Of a stretch of DNA of 13,623 nucleotides, positions 8,291-13,623 are shown in pieces; position 1 is the first letter of the stretch; the number at the start of each line of letters is the position of its first letter. The stretch covers positions 670,501-684,123 of the forward strand of contig CAJNDS010002094.1 of NCBI GenBank assembly GCA_905221605.1, given 5' to 3'. The DNA comes from Symbiodinium natans (lineage: Eukaryota > Sar > Dinophyceae > Suessiales > Symbiodiniaceae). The notes under the pieces are model-generated. The model did not search any database. It was not told the origin of the DNA and saw only the letters and a program-made list of their open reading frames with translations. The position numbers and the translations under genes are program-made.

Positions 8291-8371
8291 TTGAAATGGG
8301 CGAGGGTGGTAGTGCGAGGCAATCGGGCGACTTACTGGGACGAGAACCGGCGCTGGTTCATGTACTACCAG
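8291..8371 (+). CDS. Candidate exon, aromatic-rich, unrecognised
   Basis: The plus-strand frame emerges straight from GGGTTTAGGG and reads LKWARVVVRGNRATYWDENR, then RWFMYYQ. It ends at a CAG|GC boundary (8371/8372), or reads through to a TGA at 8378-8380. Between 8321 and 8377, 16 of 19 third positions are G or C, one of the strongest codon signals outside the array. The pattern G.RATYWDENRRWFMYY vaguely recalls the strands of an AP2-type DNA-binding domain, but I cannot assign it. The acceptor may be the TTTAG of the telomeric repeat or GCGAG at 8304. Confidence 0.33.
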
Positions 8372-8380
8372 GCAGCGTGA

Positions 8381-8941
8381 CTGACTTAAACATACCGGCT
8401 GGTATTATGATCCCTGTACGGGATGAGGGTTTAGGGCTTGGTGTGTGCAAGAGGCAAGTAAACCCTGAACCTTGAACCACATCTGGAGGTGTGAGGTGTT
8501 GATGCTCGAAAGCCGAGAAACGGCACAAACCTGCATCCACAGAGCGTTTAGGACCCTCAACCCTAGACCCAAAACCCAAATCCCTTACAAGCATGGAGAA
8601 CCCCAACGCCACCCGAAGAGCCGAGAGATAAACTCCACTTCCTTCCGATAGAGGGACTATTGCCAGAAGCCACAAGGCACGAACCAGAATTCGTAAAGGA
8701 GGAGCTTACATAAACTTGAAAAGATCACCCCCTACAGTGACCTTATACATTCAGAAGATATCTGCCCAAAAAAACCGATCCTGGTAGTAAAAAGACCCAT
8801 GCATAGGTTGGCGTGTAGCGTGAAGCAGATGTGGGGGCTCGAGGGTTTAGGCGGTGCAGGGGGCTTGTGTAGACAATGACTCCGAGCAGAATAGGATTCG
8901 ACCGAGCACCCCCGCTTGCAAAGCTGCGGTTTCGGGTTATA
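8381..8941. other. No firmly supported gene
   Basis: A 105-codon minus-strand frame (8358-8675) and several plus-strand frames overlap without a motif. Sequence around 8590-8700 is open in two plus frames and could hide an exon. The rest is unique sequence with little structure. Confidence 0.25.
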
Positions 8942-8998
8942 TAGGGTTTAGGGTTTAGGGTTAAGGGTTGAGGGTTTAGGGTTTAGCGTTTAGGGCCT
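8942..8998 (+). repeat. Interstitial TTTAGGG block
   Basis: Seven to eight G-strand heptamers with variants (TTAAGGG, TTGAGGG, TTTAGCG). Confidence 0.85.
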
Positions 8999-9055
8999 TT
9001 AGGCTTTCTACATCATGCCATAGATCAGTTCCCTACACGTCTGTGGGAGGGTTGA

Positions 9056-9357
9056 GGTGACGGGGGCCAAGGCACGTGGCGGAATGACCTCATTTTCTCC
9101 TGGCTAACACTGCTTGGCCTGAACCCCTTCTTCCCAGCATGCCTGCAGCGCGTGAGAGCACTGGGCAAGCTTGGCCCGGTGGGCTGGGTTGAAGCTTGGG
9201 TACGAGGGTTTCAGAGACGGACGCTTCCCCTTTGGAGGGCCAAGCCCGTACCTTGAGCCACCGGAACAAGGACAACGTTGAGGACCTCCTCAAGCACTGC
9301 CAGCATGAAAGTCGAGTCTCGCTTGTCATGGGCGCTGTCTGGACCCTGGCGAAATAA
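9056..9357 (+). CDS. Candidate terminal exon(s), unrecognised product
   Basis: Two plus-strand frames are consecutively coding-like. The first (9056-9253) includes NDLIFSWLTLLGLNPFFPAC and RVRALGKLGPVGWVEAW. The second (open from about 9193) ends LSHRNKDNVEDLLKHCQHES, then RVSLVMGAVWTLAK and a TAA at 9355-9357. A GT...AG segment of 38 nt (GTACGAGG to CCCCTTTGGAG) would join them in phase, but such an intron is unusually short. A frameshift is the alternative. The second half looks like amphipathic helix, possibly ARM/HEAT-like. The minus-strand frame here is rich in Arg/Ser/Trp and less convincing. A CCCTAAA block follows 10 bp after the stop. Confidence 0.3.
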
Positions 9358-9366
9358 ATCCTCAGT

Positions 9367-9402
9367 TAAACCCTAAACCCTAAACCCTAAACCCTAAACC
9401 CT
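9367..9402 (-). repeat. Interstitial CCCTAAA block
   Basis: Five perfect C-strand heptamers directly downstream of the candidate stop at 9357. Confidence 0.92.
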
Positions 9403-10021
9403 TTTTGGGGTTGAGGGTTTTGGAGTGGAAAGGACTCAGATCTGCCAAGCTGCAAGCTCAAAGGCCCCAATGGGGGGGTTTTCCGAAAACAGTTGTGCCC
9501 TTGTGGGAGGGGCTCCTTTTGCAAGGGCTAGAGTGCTTCGGGGTATACCGGGTGTCCCTACACCCTGAACCCTAAACCCTGTACCGTGCTTTCGGGAAGT
9601 AATCATGTTTCAGTCAGGCCCAGGCATGTCTTGTAAGTTGGTCTTATGTGTGATTATATGTCAGAGAACTTGAAGGGTAGGGTCTTCTAAAAAACAGGGA
9701 TTGGGGTTCCGGCAACTTCTTCTAAACGAACCCGTTGAAAAACCCTACCAGCAACACCCCTAAACCCAAAATGCCCAACATGCCCTAGTTGCCCAAAGTG
9801 CCCTGAACACCACAAACGCCCTATACCCGAACAAGGGAGCCGAATTCGCCAGGCCCCCATGAAGCGCTGGGCCATCAGTGTTCGGGACCCCTCCACAGGT
9901 GTTTCGCAGCTTTCTTGCTCAGTAGAGACGCTCCCACCCCAAACCCTAAGCCCAAAACCCGAAACTAGGGGCCCAGGGTCCAGGGAGCTTCCGGCATATG
10001 GTTGTCAATAGATGAGGGTTC
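9403..10021. other. No gene seen
   Basis: Unique sequence with scattered single CCCTAAA copies (9565-9580, 9940-9960). The minus-strand frame at 9687-9896 translates degenerate CCCAA text and is not supported. Confidence 0.4.
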
Positions 10022-10069
10022 AGGGTTTAGGGTTTAGGGTTTAGGGTTTAGGGTTTAGGGTTTAGGGTT
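10022..10069 (+). repeat. Interstitial TTTAGGG block
   Basis: Nearly seven perfect G-strand heptamers, orientation opposite to the block at 9367. Confidence 0.93.
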
Positions 10070-10585
10070 CCGGAGGGTTGATCATGGGCTTAGGGGCTCA
10101 AAATCTCACAAGCCTTTACCCGAAAGCATGGTTCCTGCTGATTGGAAACCCGACATCCTCAAATCCAGCACGTTGAACCCTAAACCTAGAACCCTACAGT
10201 AGAAGGCCATCTAAAGTGTCGGAAAACAATTCCACCAAACACCCCTTGTTTGTCAGGTCTCCTAGGCCCGGAACCCTGAGCCGAGCGTGTTAAAGGATCC
10301 TGGCATATTTTTAGGAGATGGCCATGCCACAGCTCAGGCTGTTGGAAGCCCTCAACCCTCAACCCTCAGCCCTGAAATCCTGAACTCATCCACCCCCCCC
10401 CCCCCCCCGGCGCCCAACCCTAAACCCAAAACCCCAAACCTCTTGGGTGGGAGGGGGGAGGATGCTGCAGCGCCTGTCGACCCCAGCCCTAGATGTTGGG
10501 GGGTTGATCTGAATCAGGGTTTTGGGGCCTAGGGTTTTGGAGGGTTGCTGCGGTCTGTACTCTTGTATTCCTGTTTGTTTCTTAG
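10070..10585. other. Probable intron-like DNA with C16 tract
   Basis: C16 at 10393-10408 within CCCTCAACCCTCAGCCC text. No supported gene. The right end is a long pyrimidine tract (CTGTTTGTTTCTTAG) that would make a strong 3' splice site. Confidence 0.35.
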
Positions 10586-10615
10586 ATTTCCGTTACATGG
10601 CCCGTATCTTTGGAG
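10586..10615 (+). CDS. Candidate 30-nt micro-exon
   Basis: It lies between a strong acceptor (TTCCTGTTTGTTTCTTAG, AG at 10584-10585) and a donor GGAG|GTCAG. In the frame of GAT TTC CGT it reads FRYMARIFG, and the frame stays open for about 80 codons if the donor is skipped. Product unknown. Confidence 0.2.
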
Positions 10616-10728
10616 GTCAGCAACTCCTCCGAAGCCCCCCCAAAAGCCAGGAATACGGCAAGACAAAAGCACCAAACCCTCACCTGTCTCCCCAGAACAT
10701 CCAGAACCGAAGATCCTGCCATCCTGCC

Positions 10729-10763
10729 ATATATGTCATATATGTATATATATATATATATAT
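10729..10763. repeat. AT microsatellite
   Basis: CATATATGTCATATATG followed by an (AT)n run to 10763. Preceded by two copies of ATCCTGCC. Confidence 0.9.
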
Positions 10764-10800
10764 CTTCAGGACCCTTAAACCCTACCTGCTTTGGTGTGTG

Positions 10801-10815
10801 CCCCCCCCCCCCCCC
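10801..10815. repeat. C15 homopolymer
   Basis: Uninterrupted C15 after TGGTGTGTG. Confidence 0.95.
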
Positions 10816-11494
10816 AGAACAGTGGAAGCTGTCTTTTTGTTCCTGTTTAATTTCCCGGCCACGGGTTTCATATGATTTTAATCGGGAGAGTTTTTATAAG
10901 TTTGAAAGGGGCAGCGATGCCCGGCTTTTTTTTTGAAGACGAGGCACGTTGAATTTTCTTATGGCGCCCGGATGATTTGACTTTATTCAGGATCCCACCG
11001 CTCACCCCGAAGCAGCCAGGGTGTCCTGAATAGCCCAGCCAATTTGACTCTAGAGAGGGGGCCCACGAAAACAGGTCCAGCATGAGACCCTAAATCCGGA
11101 TTTTAGGGAGATTTCCCCTTCTCAACGGCTTTTACTGACGAGCACCCAAACCCGGAGCTTCCTCCGGCTTCATGGGATAGGATGGGGTTTAGGGTGTGGG
11201 GGTTCAGGGGTTAGGGTTTAGGGCCGCAAGCAAAAACTCTAGATTCAGTCAGTACATCTAGCTTCAGTGAACAGTTAGGCAAGTTCTACCCACCCACCAA
11301 AACTCTCAGCGCCAAGTCGGAGCCTGAAAGCCGTGAAGCATGCACCCCCAAACCCCATTCTAGCTAGGACCTTGGGTCGTTTTATATTGTCCCTTATTGG
11401 GTTTTGGAGGATCATGTTTATGAATGTGTTTCAGAAGGCTTAAAGGGCCAACCGTAATCCCTAAACTCACAGACCCCAAGCCCTAACCCGTCAG
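10816..11494. other. No gene seen
   Basis: Unique sequence with degenerate heptamers at 11180-11225. The minus-strand frame 10868-11083 has no motif. Confidence 0.4.
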
Positions 11495-11554
11495 GCGAAG
11501 ACATGTTTGAGGACGCCAAGAAAGGCGGACTGCGCCGAGCTTGGCCACTGCCGG
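11495..11554 (+). CDS. Candidate exon, unrecognised product
   Basis: After CCCGTCAG (AG at 11493-11494) a plus-strand frame reads GEDMFEDAKKGGLRRAWPLP, with 14 of 20 third positions G or C. It runs straight into GGGTTTAGGG, whose GT at about 11555 could serve as the donor. The charged, helical character is typical of a soluble protein. No family recognised. Confidence 0.28.
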
Positions 11555-11591
11555 GTTTAGGGCCAAGGGTTTAGGGTTTAGGGTTTAGGGT
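11555..11591 (+). repeat. Interstitial TTTAGGG block
   Basis: Heptamers broken by GGCCAA, then three clean units to 11591. Confidence 0.85.
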
Positions 11592-11948
11592 AATTAAGGG
11601 TATTCGGAGCTGATGATTTTGGGTTTGGGCCAAGGGTTTAAAGCCCTAATAAGTTGTAGTTTAGGGCATCGGCTTTAACAGGGTTTAGGGCTTTTAGGAG
11701 TTAGGGTTGACGGCTTAGGTTTGGGGGCTTATAGGGCTCAAGAAGGGTTCAGTACACCACTTGAGCAACACACTCAGCCGCTACTCTACGCTCAGGACTT
11801 TGAGAGGTCTGGGTGTCGGGCTTATGGTTTAGGATTTTAGGGTGGTTAGGCATAGAAGACTGCCAATGCTATACCCCTCTTTGCCTTGAACCTGATGAAG
11901 ATCAGCAACACCCAAATTCCCTTCGGCCCTTGTCATGCAGTGCTCGCA
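11592..11948. other. Junction between telomere-like DNA and the gene array
   Basis: Degenerate TTTAGGG text fades out by about 11845. The final 100 bp is unique sequence leading to the first array unit. It lacks the paired T-rich boxes found before copies 2 and 3, so the promoter of copy 1 is not evident here. Confidence 0.45.
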
Positions 11949-11980
11949 GCAGGCATGCCCACTCAGCCACTCGGCGGCCG

Positions 11981-12003
11981 TTTTCAGGTTGAGCTGTCTA
12001 TAG
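11981..12003 (+). promoter_or_regulatory. Candidate trans-splice acceptor region, copy 1
   Basis: A short pyrimidine stretch ending in AG (TTTTCAG, AG at 11986-11987) lies 70 nt before the ATG. A second AG (CTATAG) ends at 12003. Dinoflagellate nuclear mRNAs receive a 22-nt spliced leader at such an AG. The same pair recurs 573 bp later in copy 2. Which AG is used cannot be told from sequence; CTATAG is the only one kept in all three copies. Confidence 0.35.
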
Positions 12004-12057
12004 TTGTTGGAGGTCGCTCCTGCTCCTGTGCCGGCATTCAGTTCACCAAGCCTTGCA

Positions 12058-12306
12058 ATGGCCCGCTCCAGCTCTCTGCTCGCTTTCTTGCTGTTGGCGC
12101 TGGGCTGCTCCGCGATGCTTTGCTTTGTGGGCACAACTCCATCTCCTGTGAGCAAGTCTTTGCGTGCGCCAGCGGTTCAGATGGAGGCGCGCGGTGGCAG
12201 CGAGGGCGCGCTGGGCGACATGAGCCCTGACACATACATCATCGGAATCACGGTGTTTGGAATTGCATCCTTGTTCGCCAACATCAGCGGCTTCTTCAAC
12301 CCATGA
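12058..12306 (+). CDS. Plastid-targeted single-span small membrane protein, array copy 1
   Basis: Intronless 82-residue protein. Residues 1-22 form a signal peptide with a hydrophobic core at 7-21 (LLAFLLLALGC). F23-V24-G25 then starts a Ser/Thr/Pro-rich, weakly basic transit region (K33, R36, R45), the bipartite design known for dinoflagellate plastid proteins. The mature part probably begins between M42 and M55 and has one membrane span at about 60-76 (Y60 to I76) and the tail SGFFNP. The start is the ATG inside CTTGCAATGGCC. An upstream in-frame TTG at 12004 would hide the signal peptide, so I rejected it. Size and topology fit a nuclear-encoded low-molecular-weight photosystem or cytochrome b6f subunit in the thylakoid. 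The spacing Y..G...F....LF.N..FFN recalls PsbL, but with an insertion before the last Phe pair, so the family is unproven. It differs from copy 2 only by a silent change at Leu15. Confidence 0.85.
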   Translation: MARSSSLLAFLLLALGCSAMLCFVGTTPSPVSKSLRAPAVQMEARGGSEGALGDMSPDTYIIGITVFGIASLFANISGFFNP

Positions 12307-12327
12307 GGATGACACGACAGGCTGAGG

Positions 12328-12418
12328 CCACTGAAAGTGGGCCGGTATCCCACTTAAGGGGAGCATTTTTAAAGCTCGCAGCGGTATCCCTGAGAGACCA
12401 GGGACGCAGCTATGCTGC
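12328..12418 (+). other. Chain of four small hairpins after stop of copy 1
   Basis: Four stems follow in order: CCACT/AGTGG with loop GAA (12328-12340), TCCC/GGGA around 7 nt (12348-12362), TCCCTG/CAGGGA around AGAGAC (12387-12404), and GCAGC/GCTGC around TAT (12406-12418). They start about 20 nt after the stop codon, so they could form a structured 3' UTR, a processing signal or a small RNA. The function is unknown. Confidence 0.45.
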
Positions 12419-12466
12419 AGGCGTGCTGAGAGACTCGAAAAAAGGAGTAGGGAGCATCATGCGCAA

Positions 12467-12479
12467 TTTTAGATATTTT
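12467..12479 (+). promoter_or_regulatory. T-rich boxes in spacer 1 (possible dinoflagellate TTTT-box promoter)
   Basis: Two TTTT runs (12467-12470 and 12476-12479) sit about 80 nt before the candidate acceptor of copy 2. Dinoflagellates lack an ordinary TATA box, and TTTT-type elements have been proposed instead. The equivalent in spacer 2 is at 13040-13053. The third spacer lacks both boxes at the matching place. Confidence 0.25.
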
Positions 12480-12553
12480 CGTGTTGGCCAGTCATACAGT
12501 CATGTGTGGATCACAGCAGCTGCAGGCATGCCCACTCAGCCACTCGGCGGCCG

Positions 12554-12576
12554 TTTTCAGGTTGAGCTGTCTATAG
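12554..12576 (+). promoter_or_regulatory. Candidate trans-splice acceptor region, copy 2
   Basis: Identical to the copy 1 leader: TTTTCAG at 12554-12560, then CTATAG ending at 12576. It supports the leader being part of the repeated unit. Confidence 0.35.
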
Positions 12577-12630
12577 TTGTTGGAGGTCGCTCCTGCTCCT
12601 GTGCCGGCATTCAGTTCACCAAGCCTTGCA

Positions 12631-12879
12631 ATGGCCCGCTCCAGCTCTCTGCTCGCTTTCTTGCTGTTGGCGCTTGGCTGCTCCGCGATGCTTTGCTTTG
12701 TGGGCACAACTCCATCTCCTGTGAGCAAGTCTTTGCGTGCGCCAGCGGTTCAGATGGAGGCGCGCGGTGGCAGCGAGGGCGCGCTGGGCGACATGAGCCC
12801 TGACACATACATCATCGGAATCACGGTGTTTGGAATTGCATCCTTGTTCGCCAACATCAGCGGCTTCTTCAACCCATGA
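12631..12879 (+). CDS. Plastid-targeted single-span small membrane protein, array copy 2
   Basis: This copy lies exactly 573 bp downstream of copy 1 and encodes the identical 82-residue protein. The only coding difference is silent (Leu15 CTG in copy 1, CTT here). Signal peptide, FVG motif, transit region, membrane span and FFNP tail are as in copy 1. The 5' leader is unchanged from copy 1 back to the repeat boundary at 12522. The near absence of silent changes implies very recent duplication or ongoing homogenisation. Tandem arrays of highly expressed, intronless genes are well known in dinoflagellate nuclei, where each unit is trans-spliced to a leader. Confidence 0.85.
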   Translation: MARSSSLLAFLLLALGCSAMLCFVGTTPSPVSKSLRAPAVQMEARGGSEGALGDMSPDTYIIGITVFGIASLFANISGFFNP

Positions 12880-12900
12880 GGATGACACGACAGGCTGAGG

Positions 12901-12991
12901 CCACTGAAAGTGGGCCGGTATCCCACTTAAGGGGAGCATTTTTAAAGCTCGCAGCGGTATCCCTGAGAGACCAGGGACGCAGCTATGCTGC
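12901..12991 (+). other. Chain of four small hairpins after stop of copy 2
   Basis: The same four stems as after copy 1, shifted by 573 bp, with no change in any stem base. The nonamer CTGAGAGAC occurs in the third hairpin and again about 32 nt later, before GACTCGAAAAAAGG. Confidence 0.45.
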
Positions 12992-13039
12992 AGGCGTGCT
13001 GAGAGACTCGAAAAAAGGAGTAGGGAGCATCGTGCGCAA

Positions 13040-13053
13040 TTTTAGATATTTTT
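13040..13053 (+). promoter_or_regulatory. T-rich boxes in spacer 2 (possible TTTT-box promoter)
   Basis: TTTT at 13040-13043 and TTTTT at 13049-13053, followed by GTGTTGG. One C-to-T change relative to spacer 1 lengthens the second box and creates TTTTTG. Same position in the unit as in spacer 1. Confidence 0.25.
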
Positions 13054-13126
13054 GTGTTGGCCAGTCATACAGTCATGTGTGGATCACAGCAGCTGCAGGC
13101 ATGCCCACTCAGCCACTCGGCGGCCA

Positions 13127-13136
13127 TTTTCTATAG
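13127..13136 (+). promoter_or_regulatory. Candidate trans-splice acceptor, copy 3 (altered)
   Basis: A 13-nt loss fuses TTTTC directly to TATAG, giving TTTTCTATAG. The first AG of copies 1 and 2 is gone, but a pyrimidine-rich tract now sits directly on the second AG, 39 nt before the ATG. A second 15-nt loss follows inside the leader, joining GGAGGT to GCCGG. Confidence 0.35.
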
Positions 13137-13175
13137 TTGTTGGAGGTGCCGGCATTCAGTTCACCAAGCCTTGCA

Positions 13176-13424
13176 ATGGCCCGCTCCAGCTCTCTGCTCG
13201 CTTTCTTGCTGTTGGCGCTTGGCTGCTCCGTGATGCTTTGCTTTGTGGGCACAACTCCATCTCCTGTGAGCAAGTCTTTGCGTGCGCCAGCGGTTCAGAT
13301 GGAGGCCCGCGGTGGCAGCGAGGGCGCGCTGGGCGACATGAGCCCTGACACATACATCATCGGAATCACGGTGTTTGGAATTGCATCCTTGTTCGCCAAC
13401 ATCAGCGGCTTCTTCAATCCATGA
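13176..13424 (+). CDS. Plastid-targeted single-span small membrane protein, array copy 3
   Basis: Third copy, 82 residues, beginning 545 bp after copy 2 because its leader has lost 13 and 15 nt. It carries one amino-acid change, A19V (GCG to GTG), at the end of the signal-peptide core, where Val should be tolerated. It also has two silent changes (Ala44 GCG to GCC, Asn81 AAC to AAT) and shares copy 2's Leu15 codon. The mature segment is identical in all three copies. The excess of silent over replacement change outside the signal peptide suggests that the mature protein is under constraint, but the counts are tiny. Downstream sequence is more diverged than after copies 1 and 2. Confidence 0.83.
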   Translation: MARSSSLLAFLLLALGCSVMLCFVGTTPSPVSKSLRAPAVQMEARGGSEGALGDMSPDTYIIGITVFGIASLFANISGFFNP

Positions 13425-13443
13425 GGATGAAGACAGGCTCAGG

Positions 13444-13537
13444 CCACTGAAAGTGGGCCGGTATCCTAGTAAGCGGGATCGTTGATTTTTAAAGCCCGAA
13501 GCAGTATCCTTGAGAGACCAGGGAACCAGCTATGCTG
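13444..13537 (+). other. Diverged hairpin chain after stop of copy 3
   Basis: The first stem is unchanged (13444-13456). The second is now ATCC/GGAT (13463-13479) in place of TCCC/GGGA. The third is TCCTTG/CAGGGA (13507-13524), where the change leaves a G-U pair. The fourth keeps CAGC/GCTG (13527-13537). Stems survive although the bases around them changed. Confidence 0.4.
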
Positions 13538-13623
13538 CAGGCGTGCCGAGAGACTCGAAAAAGGAATAGGGAGCGTCATGTGCAATGTGTGTGTTGGCCA
13601 GGAAGACAGTCATGAAGTGATCG

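Larger units (their letters stand above)
11949..13623 (+). repeat. Head-to-tail tandem gene array, 573-bp unit
   Basis: Three units begin at GCAGGCATGCCCACTCAG (11949, 12522, 13095). Units 1 and 2 are 573 bp each. Unit 3 is shortened by 28 bp in its leader, and its 3' spacer is diverged and reaches the window edge. Spacers 1 and 2 differ by only about two substitutions (A/G at 12460 versus 13033, and C/T in the second T-rich box). Sequence left of 11949 has only a vague likeness to the end of a unit, so 11949 marks the left edge of the array. The last bases (CAGTCATGAAGTGATCG) resemble the end of spacers 1 and 2, so a fourth unit may follow. Confidence 0.88.

Noticed and set aside
8890-8930. 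Possible tRNA T-arm (GGATTCGACC)
   Set aside because: The flanks do not pair as a T stem and no acceptor, D or anticodon arms can be drawn.
11971-11993. Relict spliced-leader sequence in the copy 1 leader (GGCCGTTTTCAGGTTGAG)
   Set aside because: Only about 13 of 22 positions match the dinoflagellate leader with a gap. This is too weak to claim a retroposed origin, although GGCCATTTT in copy 3 is slightly closer.
12004-12057. N-terminal extension of the array protein from an upstream TTG
   Set aside because: It would place 18 residues before the signal peptide, uses a non-ATG start, and its length is not kept in copy 3 (13 residues).
11829-12235. Minus-strand frames over the array (repeated at +573 and +1118)
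   Set aside because: They are antisense shadows of the repeated gene and recur with it. They have no targeting signal or motif.
12303-12803. A 166-codon frame running through spacer 1 into copy 2, starting in ATGA overlap with the stop of copy 1
   Set aside because: It is open because the 573-bp unit is a multiple of three. The differences between spacers 1 and 2 change residues (M to V, R to C) and the frame crosses the real gene out of register, so there is no sign of coding constraint.
1-13623. True chromosome end
   Set aside because: Telomeric heptamers lie inside the window, in both orientations, interrupted and decayed, with a gene array beyond them. They are interstitial.

Overview
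The window looks like nuclear DNA of a photosynthetic (peridinin-type) dinoflagellate. The evidence is a tandem array of near-identical intronless genes at the right end, whose product carries a signal peptide followed by a Phe-Val transit motif, the usual bipartite plastid-targeting design of dinoflagellates. The rest is sparse DNA full of plant-type telomeric heptamers (TTTAGGG/CCCTAAA) and long G or C homopolymers. There are no bacterial operons, ribosome binding sites, rRNA, tRNA or CRISPR arrays. The organism assignment is inference; no marker gene proves it.

Layout. Positions 1-11,900 are dominated by degenerate TTTAGGG-like text in both orientations. Clean interstitial telomeric blocks lie at about 678-742, 1120-1206, 8942-8998, 9367-9402, 10022-10069 and 11555-11591. 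Pure G or C tracts of 14-27 nt recur, as do AT and GT microsatellites, a 46-bp-armed foldback (201-318), and two unrelated exact 22-bp tandem duplications (2851-2894, 6603-6646). Between these are short islands with less repeat and with codon-like composition, often bounded by plausible GT/AG or GC/AG splice signals. They read as candidate exons of one or more intron-rich genes: an RCC1-like repeat (1787-1973), open islands at 2469-2684, 3350-3413, 8291-8371, 9056-9357 and 11495-11554, and a minus-strand KH-like segment (7083-7264). All of these are low confidence. Several are open on more than one frame or strand, and I could not chain them into a single gene model.

Positions 11,949-13,623 hold the one secure coding locus: three head-to-tail copies of an 82-residue plastid-targeted single-span membrane protein. 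The period is 573 bp between copies 1 and 2 and 545 bp between the starts of copies 2 and 3. The proteins differ by one residue (A19V in copy 3). The spacers carry a chain of small hairpins just after the stop codon and T-rich boxes before the next copy. The mature part (about 28-40 residues) resembles the small photosystem subunits that dinoflagellates moved from plastid to nucleus. PsbL is the closest resemblance I can see, but this is not established. The third spacer is diverged and runs into the window edge, so the array may continue.
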